NCBI GenBank assembly: GCA_001916005.1
Contig: MNRP01000014.1
Location: 1 to 13,427 of the forward strand
Length of the DNA stretch: 13,427 bases
Reading direction: 5' to 3'
Source: Clostridium sp. 26_22
GTDB lineage: Bacteria; Bacillota; Clostridia; TANB77; CAG-508
This document shows, piece after piece, positions 6,025 to 12,781 of this stretch. Position 1 is the first letter of the stretch; each line of letters opens with the position of its first letter. The position numbers were made by a program, and so were the translations under genes. The notes beneath the pieces are model-generated. The model saw only the letters and a list, made by a program, of their open reading frames with translations, had not been told where the DNA came from and searched no databases.

Positions 6025-6342
6025 ATGGAAAAAGAAAAAATAAAAGAAAAGAAAATAGACATATTAGCTTTATGGAGAAGCTTTATAACACCAGCAGTAG
6101 AAGAAGCATCAACAGAAGAGGTAATTTTAAATGATTCAAAATTATCAGAAACTAAAAAGAAAGAATTATTAAAAACATTAAATAAATGTGATACTATAAT
6201 GGGAAAAATGTCTAAATCATATACTAAAGATTTAAAAGTTGATCCGAAAACATTATTAAACGAAAAAGAAATAATTTCAAAAAATAAAGAAGAAAATAAA
6301 GAAGAAGAAAAAGATTACGGAGAAGAAAGAGATGATAAATAA
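6025..6342 (+). CDS. Hypothetical protein, 105 residues, acidic tail
   Basis: I do not recognise this protein. It begins MEKEKIKEKKIDILALWRSF and has no signal peptide or membrane segment. The first 70 residues could form helices (ALWRSFITPAVEEASTEEV, then SETKKKELLKTLNKCDTIMGKMSKSY). Residues from about 85 are highly charged (KNKEENKEEEKDYGEERDD). Its status as a real gene is supported by an extended -10 promoter 49 bases upstream, a Shine-Dalgarno sequence, codon use like its neighbours, and a terminator that starts at its stop codon. It is a single-gene unit between mtnN and tRNA-Met. No function is proposed. Confidence 0.7.
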   Translation: MEKEKIKEKKIDILALWRSFITPAVEEASTEEVILNDSKLSETKKKELLKTLNKCDTIMGKMSKSYTKDLKVDPKTLLNEKEIISKNKEENKEEEKDYGEERDDK

Positions 6343-6371
6343 TACAAGAAAATCAAATTTCTTGTATTTTT
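6342..6371 (+). terminator. Rho-independent terminator
   Basis: ATACAAGAAA (6342-6351) pairs with TTTCTTGTAT (6358-6367), six-base loop, then a T run. It starts on the last base of the stop codon of the preceding small gene. The tRNA promoter begins only a few bases after it. Confidence 0.85.
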
Positions 6372-6374
6372 ATC

Positions 6375-6404
6375 TTGACAAAAACATAAAGTAGATGGTA
6401 TAAT
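6375..6404 (+). promoter_or_regulatory. Promoter of tRNA-Met
   Basis: Perfect consensus boxes: TTGACA (6375-6380), an 18-bp spacer, and TATAAT (6399-6404). Transcription would start near 6411, about a dozen bases before the mature tRNA. Confidence 0.85.
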
Positions 6405-6423
6405 AATTATCGTTAACGCAAAT

Positions 6424-6500
6424 GGCGAAGTAGCTCAGCTGGCTAGAGCATCCGGTTCATACCCGGCAGGTCGAGAGTTCGAATCTCCCCTTCGCTACCA
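6424..6500 (+). tRNA. tRNA-Met (CAT), elongator type
   Basis: A 77-base cloverleaf with encoded CCA. The acceptor stem is GGCGAAG with CTTCGCT, including a G1-U72 pair as in Bacillus elongator tRNA-Met. The D arm is GCTC/GAGC. The anticodon stem CCGG/CCGG encloses TTCATAC, giving anticodon CAT. The T arm carries GTTCGAATC. An initiator tRNA would have a C1-A72 mismatch and three G-C pairs in the anticodon stem, which are absent. A CAT tRNA later modified to read Ile AUA is possible in principle, but the sequence resembles elongator Met. Confidence 0.95.
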
Positions 6501-6509
6501 TAAATAATA

Positions 6510-6543
6510 AAAACGTATTTCATAATGTGGAATACGTTTTTTT
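6510..6543 (+). terminator. Terminator of the tRNA-Met unit
   Basis: AAAACGTATT (6510-6519) pairs perfectly with AATACGTTTT (6531-6540), an 11-base loop, then more Ts. It lies 10 bases after the tRNA CCA end and abuts the minus-strand 6S RNA terminator. Confidence 0.88.
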
Positions 6544-6551
6544 ATAACATA

Positions 6552-6746
6552 AAAAAATCCCCGCTTTAGCCGTAAGATGTGATGAATTTTTAAGGACCTG
6601 CTCCTAGAAACAGGTGGGTGCCTACCAAAATACTTATGGGCTTCTCACTACCCGAAGGTGTGAGCATGCACGCCATATTGTGAGATTGGCCCCTCTTACA
6701 AACTTGTAGGTTCTAAAAATTCTGTCTACACGCACTATGCAGGGTA
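6552..6746 (-). ncRNA. ssrS: 6S RNA
   Basis: 6S RNA binds the RNA polymerase-sigma-A holoenzyme by mimicking an open promoter. On the minus strand, CCCTGC (6744-6739) pairs with GCGGGG (6564-6559). GAATTTTTA and TAAAAATTC, with flanking ACC/GGT, make a long closing helix. The order of inner elements parallels E. coli 6S: GGGCCAATCTC, GTGCATGCTCACACC, TCGGGTAGTGAGAAGCCC, and CACCCACCTG...CAGGT (compare E. coli GGGCCAG, GAGCATGCTCGG, GAGAAGCC, TTCACCTTGAACCAAGG). The 3' end is followed by ATTTTTTT, so it terminates toward the tRNA-Met unit. The 5' end could lie up to about 25 bases further out if the promoter at 6779-6807 is used. Identification is by pattern, not by covariance search. Confidence 0.85.
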
Positions 6747-6778
6747 AATTAAAAACTTATTAATCCTTAACTAGTCAT

Positions 6779-6807
6779 AGTTTATCATATAAAAAAAATA
6801 AATTCAA
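6779..6807 (-). promoter_or_regulatory. Putative promoter of the 6S RNA gene
   Basis: Reading the minus strand, TTGAAT (6807-6802), a 17-bp spacer and TAAACT (6784-6779) form a plausible but imperfect sigma-A promoter. It would start RNA near 6772, giving a longer 5' end than the closing helix requires. The region 6747-6923 is otherwise very AT-rich with no gene. Confidence 0.4.
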
Positions 6808-6923
6808 GCAAAAATAGTATAAAAAAAATTAATTAATCACTGTTTATATTATTTTATCTCATTTTAAATACATTATTCTTACTTTATTAAAATTTAAAAA
6901 ATTTTTAATTTAATGGTCCATGC

Positions 6924-6950
6924 ACTTTTAAGTTTTTCTAACATATAATT
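6924..6950 (+). promoter_or_regulatory. Putative sporulation (sigma-K/sigma-E type) promoter of sigK
   Basis: AC (6924-6925), 16 bases, then CATATAATT (6942-6950) resembles the mother-cell consensus (AC, about 16-17 bp, CATAnnnTa) for sigma-K, and the CATA-type -10 of sigma-E. RNA would start near 6956, just before the sigK ribosome binding site at 6966. There is no good sigma-A -35 box at this spacing. Confidence 0.45.
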
Positions 6951-6977
6951 TTGTATAGAAGATTTGGAGGTGCATTT

Positions 6978-7691
6978 ATGTTAGAGGCACTTTGTAGTAT
7001 AGGTTTTTTTAGTGGATTTATACAATTCCTAAAAGTAGCAGTATTTGCTGTTGGTTATATATCTGGAAGCAATCTATTTCCAGAACCATTAACAGCACAA
7101 GAAGAAAAAATATATTTAGAACAACTAAAATCAGGGGATGAAGAAGCTAGAAATATATTAATAGAAAGAAACTTAAGATTAGTTGCACATGTTGTGAAAA
7201 AGTATGCAAATACAAAAGTAGAACAAGATGACTTGATTTCAATAGGAACAATAGGATTAATAAAAGGAATAAATAGTTTTAATGTAGAAAAAGGTTCAAA
7301 GTTAAGTACATATGTATCAAGATGTATAGATAATGAAATTTTAATGTACTTGCGTTCAATAAAAAAATTAAATGCAGAGGTCTATTTAAATGAACCAATT
7401 GGAAAAGATAAAGATGATAATGTAGTTACACTACAAGAAGTCTTAGAAAACAATGATAGAAATATAGAAGAAGAAGTGGATTTGAAAATGAAAATAAAAA
7501 AATTATATAAAAAGATGGGAGAGGTATTAAAAGATAGAGAAAGGACAATAATAGAATTAAGATTTGGATTAGATGGTCATAAACCAAAAACACAACATGA
7601 AATTGCAGATATGATGGGAATATCTCGTTCATATGTATCAAGAATAGAAACTAAAGCAATAGGAAAATTGGGAAAAGGATTTCAAGAGTAA
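6978..7691 (+). CDS. sigK: RNA polymerase sporulation sigma factor SigK (pro-sigma-K)
   Basis: Sigma-K directs late mother-cell transcription in sporulation (coat and cortex genes). The start is ATG 6978, with GGAGG (6966-6970) 7 bases upstream; an upstream TTG at 6951 has no RBS. This gives 237 residues. Residues 7-29 are hydrophobic, matching the pro-sequence that anchors pro-sigma-K until it is cleaved by the SpoIVFB protease. Then come FPEPLTAQEEKIYLEQLKSG, sigma region 2 (about 55-127: ARNILIERNLRLVAHVVKKY, DDLISIGTIGLIKGI, TYVSRCIDNEILMYLR), and region 4 with the helix-turn-helix (about 205-230: TQHEIADMMGISRSYVSRIE). The gene is whole, with no skin-type insertion. The SigK/SigE distinction rests on the YISGSNLFPEPL region and the length; SigK is preferred. 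Confidence 0.9.
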   Translation: MLEALCSIGFFSGFIQFLKVAVFAVGYISGSNLFPEPLTAQEEKIYLEQLKSGDEEARNILIERNLRLVAHVVKKYANTKVEQDDLISIGTIGLIKGINSFNVEKGSKLSTYVSRCIDNEILMYLRSIKKLNAEVYLNEPIGKDKDDNVVTLQEVLENNDRNIEEEVDLKMKIKKLYKKMGEVLKDRERTIIELRFGLDGHKPKTQHEIADMMGISRSYVSRIETKAIGKLGKGFQE

Positions 7692-7694
7692 AGG

Positions 7695-7723
7695 TTGAAA
7701 TTATTAGTAATGTATGATATAAA
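7695..7723 (+). promoter_or_regulatory. Putative promoter of the gene after sigK
   Basis: TTGAAA (7695-7700), 17-bp spacer, TATAAA (7718-7723) preceded by TGA (extended -10). It begins three bases after the sigK stop. The predicted RNA start (about 7730) falls directly before the GAGGTG ribosome binding site (7731-7736), an unusually short leader, so its use is uncertain. Confidence 0.4.
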
Positions 7724-7741
7724 TGCTATAGAGGTGAAAAG

Positions 7742-8360
7742 ATGAAGAGAATTGATATTAAAACGACAAGAGACTGATGCAGATAAGAAACTTTTTCTTG
7801 AGGGCGAAAAAATTTCAAAAATAATTGAAGAAGCAGATGATGAAAATGTATTAAAAAATTATAAAGATGTAGTTGCTGATTATATAACAGAGAAATATCA
7901 AAAATACGGAAATTTAACTAATGAAGAAGAAAAAGAGAAAGCTACAAGAGAATTCCAAGAATATGTTAATTTAAAAGAAAAAGAAATAAGAGAAATGCAA
8001 GACAAAACACATGTACTTTCTGTTTCTACGTATGAAGATTATAATAAAGATAGTGTTAAAGAATTAAATAGTTTTTTAATTAGATCTTCAATTAGAGAGC
8101 ACACAAGACAAGATGATGAGGAAAAAATTTTAGATACATTCGATCAAATGAAAGTAGAATTAATAAAACATAATATTGAAGCATTAAAGAAATATAAATA
8201 TTATGCTGAAAAGAATGGATTATACACTTGTTCACTACCAAAAGAGGATGATAAAAAGGGAGAAGGTAAACCAATAGCAACAACATTACAAAAAATGTAT
8301 GAAATATCAGATGAAGAATTTGAAGATGTTATTAATCCAATAATACCAGATGAAAGATAA
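7742..8360 (+). CDS. Hypothetical charged protein, probable frameshift near start
   Basis: I do not recognise this protein. ATG 7742 has a good RBS (GAGGTG, 7731-7736, 5-base spacing) but its frame stops at 7775-7777 after 11 codons. The long frame (to 8360) has no ATG nearby; its first possible start, TTG 7752, is 15 bases from the RBS. Skipping one A in AAAA (7760-7763) joins them into one protein of about 205 residues: MKRIDIK-RQETDADKKLFLEG. The product is very charged and probably mostly helical (EEEKEKATREFQEYVNLKEKEIREMQD), without signal peptide or membrane segment. The C-terminal part (KYKYYAEKNGLYTCSL, then EISDEEFEDVINPIIPDE) is the most structured-looking. It follows sigK by 50 bases and ends in a strong terminator. 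No function is proposed. Confidence 0.7.
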
Positions 8361-8363
8361 AGT

Positions 8364-8390
8364 AAAAAAGATGGAAACATCTTTTTTCTT
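8364..8390 (+). terminator. Rho-independent terminator
   Basis: AAAAAAGATG (8364-8373) pairs perfectly with CATCTTTTTT (8378-8387) around a GAAA tetraloop, followed by CTTTTT. It lies 3 bases after the stop of the preceding gene and insulates it from the prmC promoter. Confidence 0.88.
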
Positions 8391-8404
8391 TTTGCACAAT
8401 AAAG

Positions 8405-8433
8405 TTGAAAAAATAACCTAAAAATGGTAAAAT
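8405..8433 (+). promoter_or_regulatory. Sigma-A promoter of the prmC-whiA-hemW-rlmN operon
   Basis: TTGAAA (8405-8410), 17-bp spacer, TAAAAT (8428-8433), with TG two bases before the -10 box. RNA would start near 8440, downstream of an in-frame ATG at 8424, which is why ATG 8457 is chosen for prmC. Confidence 0.7.
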
Positions 8434-8456
8434 ATACAAGGAAAGTAGGTGGTAAT

Positions 8457-9302
8457 ATGACAATAATGGAAGCAATAAAAAAAGGAATGATAGAACTAAA
8501 AAATGCAGATATAGAAACACCAAAATTAAAAGCAAGATTATTAATGCAATTTACTTTAAATAAACCAAGACAATATATAATAGTAAATGATTTAAATAAA
8601 TTAACAGCAAAAGAAGAAAATCAATATTTTTCTGCTATAAAGAAAATGAGACAAGGAGTTCCATTAGAGCATATTACTCATCAGAGAGAATTTATGAAAT
8701 TAAATTTTTTTGTTAACGAAAATGTATTAATACCTAGACAAGACACTGAAATATTGGTAGAAGAAGTCATGAATATAGCTAAAAAGACAAATGCTAAAAC
8801 AATATTAGATTTATGTACTGGAAGCGGGGCAATAGCTGTTTCATTAGCTAAGTATCTTCCTAATACTGAAATTACAGCAGTAGATATTAGTCAAGAGGCA
8901 TTAAAAGTAGCAAAGAAAAATGCAATAAGTAATGAAGTAGAAAATCAAATAACATTTATTTCATCAGATTTATTTACAAATTTAGAAAATCAAAAATTTG
9001 ATATAATTGTATCAAACCCACCTTATATTAAAGAAGAGGTTATGAAACAACTAGACAAAGAAGTAAAGATGGAGCCAGAATTGGCACTAAATGGTGGAAA
9101 AGATGGATTATATTTCTATAGAAAGATAGTTAGTAATGCATATCAATATTTAAAGTATAAAGGCTATTTATGCTTAGAAATAGGATTTGATCAAAAAATA
9201 GATGTTATAGAACTAATAGAAAATGAAGAAAAATTTGAAAATACATACTCAAAAAAAGACTTATATAATAATGATAGAATAATTGTAACAAGATTAATAT
9301 AA
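8457..9302 (+). CDS. prmC: Peptide chain release factor N5-glutamine methyltransferase
   Basis: 281 residues from ATG 8457 (AGGTGG at 8447-8452), typical for PrmC/HemK. It methylates the glutamine of the GGQ motif in release factors RF1 and RF2 with SAM, raising termination efficiency. Residues 1-75 form the helical substrate-binding domain (MTIMEAIKKGMIEL, then RQGVPLEHITHQREFM). Residues 91-98 are LIPRQDTE, where the family usually has PRPETE or PRQDTE. Residues 116-127 (ILDLCTGSGAIA) are the SAM-binding motif I. Residues 187-190 are NPPY, the glutamine-binding catalytic motif. It is the first gene of a four-gene operon and ends 13 bases before whiA. It is not next to prfA, its usual partner. 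Confidence 0.95.
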   Translation: MTIMEAIKKGMIELKNADIETPKLKARLLMQFTLNKPRQYIIVNDLNKLTAKEENQYFSAIKKMRQGVPLEHITHQREFMKLNFFVNENVLIPRQDTEILVEEVMNIAKKTNAKTILDLCTGSGAIAVSLAKYLPNTEITAVDISQEALKVAKKNAISNEVENQITFISSDLFTNLENQKFDIIVSNPPYIKEEVMKQLDKEVKMEPELALNGGKDGLYFYRKIVSNAYQYLKYKGYLCLEIGFDQKIDVIELIENEEKFENTYSKKDLYNNDRIIVTRLI

Positions 9303-9315
9303 AAGAGGTGAATAT

Positions 9316-10186
9316 ATGTCATTTTCACTAGATGTAAAAGAAGAATTAAGCAAAATAAATAATTTAGCAAAAAAAGATGAAGTAAAATACGAATTGATAC
9401 GGGTATTTGATTTCAAAAAATGCTAGTGTACTTGATAGTAATAATATTAGATTTGCAACAGAAAGTGATTACAATATAAATAGATTTTCAAAGTTATTAA
9501 AAAATTTAAATATTGACCACAATATAGAATTTGATGGTAAATCCTTTGTTATTACAATAAAAAAGAAAAATTTAGAAGAGCTAAAAGATAGTATAAAAAT
9601 AGAAAATAAAAATATAGAAGTAATAGAAAAAAACGAAAATAAAATTACTATTAGAGGGGCATTTTTAGGAGCAGGCTCAATAAATAATCCAGAAAATAAT
9701 TATCATTTGGAGATAAATTTATCAAATAATATAAATTTAATATACATAGAAAAAATGTTAAAATCATTAGATATAAATTGTAAAAAATTAGAGCAAGAAA
9801 ATAAATATTCAATTTACCTAAAAGATGCAGAAGAAATATCAAAATTATTAGCTCTATTAGGAGCAAATAATTCAGTACTGAAGTTCGAAGATATACGTGT
9901 GCAAAAGGAAATGAGAGGAAAGGTAAATAGAATTGTTAATTGCCAGACTGCAAATTTAAATAAAACTTTAAATGCTTCAGTAGAGCAAATAGAGGCAATT
10001 AGAAAATTAAAAAGTAAAAATAAATTTAATCTGCTAGATGAAAATTTAAAAGAAATTGCTAATTTAAGATTAGAAAATCCAGATATGCCATTAGTAGAGC
10101 TTGGAAAATTATTAAAAAAGCCAGTGGGAAAATCAGGAGTAAATTATAGATTGAAAAAAATAATAGAGATAGCGAATGAATTATAA
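9316..10186 (+). CDS. whiA: DNA-binding protein WhiA, reading frame broken
   Basis: ATG 9316, with GAGGTG (9305-9310) 5 bases upstream, starts MSFSLDVKEELSKINNLAKK, the WhiA N-terminus. After 28 codons the frame runs into a stop at 9424-9426. Skipping C9400 (in GATACGGG) restores GYLISKNASVLDSNNIRF, and the frame then runs to 10186, for about 289 residues in all, near family length. The middle is the LAGLIDADG-like domain (RGAFLGAGSINNPENNYHLEI). The end is the WhiA helix-turn-helix (LRLENPDMPLVELGKLLKKP, VGKSGVNYRLKKI). WhiA links cell division and chromosome segregation in Firmicutes and is related to the sporulation regulator of Streptomyces. It usually sits with rapZ and yvcK; here it is between prmC and hemW. 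Confidence 0.9.
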
Positions 10187-10206
10187 AAATTAATATAGGT
10201 GAAATA

Positions 10207-11337
10207 ATGGAAATTGGAATTTATGTTCATATACCATTTTGCATAAAAAAATGTTATTATTGCGATTTTGTATCATATGCAAATAGCTTTGAAATGCAAG
10301 ATGATTATATAAAAAAATTAAAACAAGAAATTGAAGAAAATAAAGAGTATCTAAAAAATAATGAAATAACAACAATCTATATTGGTGGTGGTACTCCATC
10401 ATCAATAAAAGAGGAACATATAAAAGAAATATTAGAAAAAATATTTGAAGTTGCAAATATAAAAAATAAAGAAAAACTAGAAATTACTATAGAAGTAAAT
10501 CCAGGAACAGTAACAAAAGAAAAACTACAGATGTTTAAAAATTGTGGAATAAATAGACTAAGTATTGGTTTACAAAGTACAAATGATGAATTACTAAAAC
10601 AATTAGGAAGAATTCACAATTATAATCAATTCTTAGATACATATAATTGGGCAAAAGAAGTTGGATTTGAAAATATTAATGTAGATTTAATGTTAGGAAT
10701 ACCAAATCAAAAAATAGAGGATTTAAAAGATAGTTTAGAAAAAATAGTAAATTTAAAACCAAAACATATATCTGTATATTCATTAATTGTCGAAGAAGCA
10801 ACTCCAATAGAAAAAATGATAAATTCAGGAGAATTAAAATTACCAGAAGAAGAGGAAGAAAGAAACGAGTACCACTACGCAAAAAATTATTTAGAATTAA
10901 ATGGGTACAAGCATTATGAAATATCAAATTTTGCAATAGATGGTTATGAATCAAAACACAATACAAACTGTTGGAAGCAAAAGTCATATATAGGGTTTGG
11001 TATTGCTGCTCATTCATATATGAATGGAGTTAGATATTCAAACACAACAGATTTAAAACAATATCTTATAAAATCAAGTAAAGAAATAAAAACAATACAT
11101 GAAAAGCAAAAGAAAGAAGATATGCAAAAAGAATATATGATGCTAGGTTTAAGAATGTTAGATGGAGTTAAAATTTCAGAGTTTAAAGCAAAATTTGGAG
11201 AAAATCCTATATTCTTATTTAGAAAAGAATTAGAAAAATTAGTAAATGAAGAATTAGTTGAGATAGATTTAGACAATATAAAGCTAACAAATAAAGGATT
11301 AGACTTAGCAAATTTAGTATGGGAAGAATTTGTATAA
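10207..11337 (+). CDS. hemW: Radical SAM heme chaperone HemW (coproporphyrinogen III oxidase-like)
   Basis: 376 residues, standard length. The radical-SAM cluster motif CxxxCxxC is at Cys12, Cys16 and Cys19 (PFCIKKCYYCDF). GGGTPSS (60-66) and EVNPGT are typical of the HemN/HemW group, as are NRLSIGLQS and NVDLMLGIPNQ in the barrel. The C-terminal HemN-type domain follows (YEISNFA, NCWKQKSYIGFGIAAHSY, then a winged-helix end with LRMLDGVKISEF). The CxxxCxxC motif lacks the fourth cysteine that marks true HemN oxidase (CxxxCxxCxC; here DF follows), so heme chaperone is preferred. The protein is expected to be cytoplasmic or membrane-associated. RBS AGGTGA (10197-10202). It lies 20 bases after whiA and 16 bases before rlmN. 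Confidence 0.93.
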   Translation: MEIGIYVHIPFCIKKCYYCDFVSYANSFEMQDDYIKKLKQEIEENKEYLKNNEITTIYIGGGTPSSIKEEHIKEILEKIFEVANIKNKEKLEITIEVNPGTVTKEKLQMFKNCGINRLSIGLQSTNDELLKQLGRIHNYNQFLDTYNWAKEVGFENINVDLMLGIPNQKIEDLKDSLEKIVNLKPKHISVYSLIVEEATPIEKMINSGELKLPEEEEERNEYHYAKNYLELNGYKHYEISNFAIDGYESKHNTNCWKQKSYIGFGIAAHSYMNGVRYSNTTDLKQYLIKSSKEIKTIHEKQKKEDMQKEYMMLGLRMLDGVKISEFKAKFGENPIFLFRKELEKLVNEELVEIDLDNIKLTNKGLDLANLVWEEFV

Positions 11338-11353
11338 ACCGAAAGGAGAAAAA

Positions 11354-12382
11354 ATGAAAAATATCAAAGATTATGATTTAGAAGATTTAAAAAAAGAATT
11401 AATAAGTATTGGTGAAAAGCCTTTTAGAGCTGAGCAAATCTTTAAATGGCTATATCAAGAAAAAGTAAAAGATTTTGATGAAATGACAAACCTATCTTTA
11501 GATTTAAGAAAAAAACTAAAGGAAAATTATACAATATGTAATTATGAAATATTAAGAAAACAAGAATCAAAAGATGGAACAATTAAATATCTATTTGATG
11601 TACTTGATGGAAATGCTATAGAAACTGTATTAATGAGTTACCATCATGGGTATAGCATATGTGTATCTTCACAAATAGGTTGCAAAATGGGATGCAAATT
11701 CTGTGCTTCTACAGGAATAAATTTTGTAAGAAGTCTTACTTCTGGAGAAATTGTAGAACAAATTTTAGCAGTTGAACAAGATACAGGTGTAAGAATCTCT
11801 AATGTAGTATTTATGGGAATTGGAGAACCATTAAACAATTATAATAATGTTGTAAATGCAATTAGAATTATAAACAATCCAAAAGGATTAAATATTGGAG
11901 CTAGACATATAAGTGTATCTACAAGTGGATTAGTTCCTGCAATATATAGACTAGCAGATGAAAACATACAATGTACATTATCTATATCATTACATGCTAC
12001 AAACAATGAAAAAAGAAGTAGTATGATGCCTGTAAATAATGCATTTCCAATAGAAGAATTATTACAAGCTTGTAAAGATTATATAGCAAAAACAAATAGA
12101 AGAATATCTTTTGAATATGCATTAGCAAAAGATAATAATGATAATTTAGATGATGCAAAAGAATTGGTGAAATTACTACATGGAATGTTATGCCATGTTA
12201 ATCTAATTCCAATTAACAAAATTGAAAATGGAGCATATACAAAATCATCTAATGAAAATATTATGAAATTTAGAGATTATTTAAACGACCATGGAATTGT
12301 TGCTACTATTAGAAGAGAATTGGGTTCTGATATAGATGCAGCTTGCGGTCAATTAAGAAGAAAAAATTTGAAAGAAAATTAA
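11354..12382 (+). CDS. rlmN: 23S rRNA (A2503-C2)/tRNA (A37-C2) methyltransferase RlmN
   Basis: 342 residues from ATG 11354, with AAGGAG (11343-11348) 5 bases upstream; an upstream ATG at 11330 overlaps hemW and has no RBS. RlmN is a radical-SAM methylase that makes 2-methyladenosine at 23S A2503 and in some tRNAs. The N-terminal RNA-binding domain shows FRAEQIFKWLYQEKVKDFDEM (25-44). CxxxCxxC is at Cys110, Cys114 and Cys117 (IGCKMGCKFCAST). MGIGEPLNN (154-162) is the SAM-binding GEP motif. ISLHATN (211-217) is followed by the acceptor cysteine Cys331 in DIDAACGQLR. A Cfr resistance enzyme is less likely: the C-terminal context and overall pattern are RlmN-like. It is the last gene of the operon; a large inverted repeat begins 4 bases after its stop. 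Confidence 0.95.
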   Translation: MKNIKDYDLEDLKKELISIGEKPFRAEQIFKWLYQEKVKDFDEMTNLSLDLRKKLKENYTICNYEILRKQESKDGTIKYLFDVLDGNAIETVLMSYHHGYSICVSSQIGCKMGCKFCASTGINFVRSLTSGEIVEQILAVEQDTGVRISNVVFMGIGEPLNNYNNVVNAIRIINNPKGLNIGARHISVSTSGLVPAIYRLADENIQCTLSISLHATNNEKRSSMMPVNNAFPIEELLQACKDYIAKTNRRISFEYALAKDNNDNLDDAKELVKLLHGMLCHVNLIPINKIENGAYTKSSNENIMKFRDYLNDHGIVATIRRELGSDIDAACGQLRRKNLKEN

Positions 12383-12385
12383 AGA

Positions 12386-12490
12386 GAGGGAAATGGGGAT
12401 GCCCTTTTTTTTCCTATGTATTTTTTCACTTTATAAAATAAATGGAGTGAATATTTACATAGGGAAAAAAAGGGCGTCCCCATTTCCCTC
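12386..12490. repeat. 105-bp near-perfect inverted repeat (REPIN/MITE-like)
   Basis: The left arm (12386-12420, starting GAGGGAAATGGGGATGCCC) and right arm (12456-12490, ending GGGCGTCCCCATTTCCCTC) are complementary at 33 of 35 positions. Both differences would be G-U pairs in RNA. The centre adds TTCACT/AGTGAA (12425-12430 and 12446-12451). Each arm alone can form a small hairpin, GGG-atg-CCC followed by a T run. AAATGGGGACG-type repeats are, from memory, found around IS200-like (Y1/REP-associated) transposases, so this could be a non-autonomous element. No transposase is present here. It may also act as a two-way terminator between rlmN and the spoIVA remnant. Confidence 0.85.
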
Positions 12491-12501
12491 ATTTCATTTT
12501 T

Positions 12502-12777
12502 TTAAAGAATAATACAAATCAATCCACCAGAACCCTCATTAACAATACGTTCCAAGGTCTCTTGCAGTTTAAGTTGAGCCTCTTCAGGCATTTTAGAAAG
12601 TTTAGTTTGTAAGCCTTCATTAACAAGTTCATGTAAACTTTTTCCAAAAATATTAGATTCCCAAATTTGTTTAGGGTCGTTTTCAAAACCAGAAAGTAGA
12701 TAATTAACTAATTCTTCAGATTGTTTTTCAGAGCCCACAATTGGCGAAACTTCAGTAGTTACATTGGTTTTTATCAT
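12502..12777 (-). pseudogene. spoIVA: SpoIVA C-terminal fragment
   Basis: This minus-strand reading frame encodes 91 residues that match the C-terminal end of SpoIVA, the ATPase that builds the spore coat basement layer. The features are TEVSPIVGSEKQSEELVNYL, then KQIWESNIFGKSLHELVNEG and the invariant end LQETLERIVNEGSGGLICII-L. SpoIVA is normally about 490 residues; the ATPase and middle domains are missing. Similarity stops around 12777-12783, and the sequence upstream on that strand is not SpoIVA-like. The ATG at 12777 corresponds to an internal methionine of the family, and I see no ribosome binding site before it. It is best read as a truncated duplicate or a rearrangement junction. The frame itself is undamaged and well conserved, so the event is recent or the sequence is a misjoin. 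Confidence 0.85.
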
Positions 12778-12781
12778 GTGT

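Noticed and set aside
10676..11017. 113-codon minus-strand reading frame inside hemW
   Set aside because: It is antisense to well-conserved HemW sequence, hydrophobic only because of complementary A-rich codons, and has no RBS.
11010..11276. 88-codon minus-strand reading frame inside hemW
   Set aside because: It is a shadow of the hemW C-terminal region; Ser/Phe/Asn-rich composition is the mirror of the Lys/Glu-rich sense strand.
11354..12382. Cfr-type antibiotic resistance methylase
   Set aside because: Length, N-terminal domain and operon position fit RlmN; the radical-SAM motifs are shared by both and do not argue for Cfr.
12386..12490. CRISPR repeat pair
   Set aside because: There are only two arms, inverted rather than direct, with no regular spacers and no cas genes.
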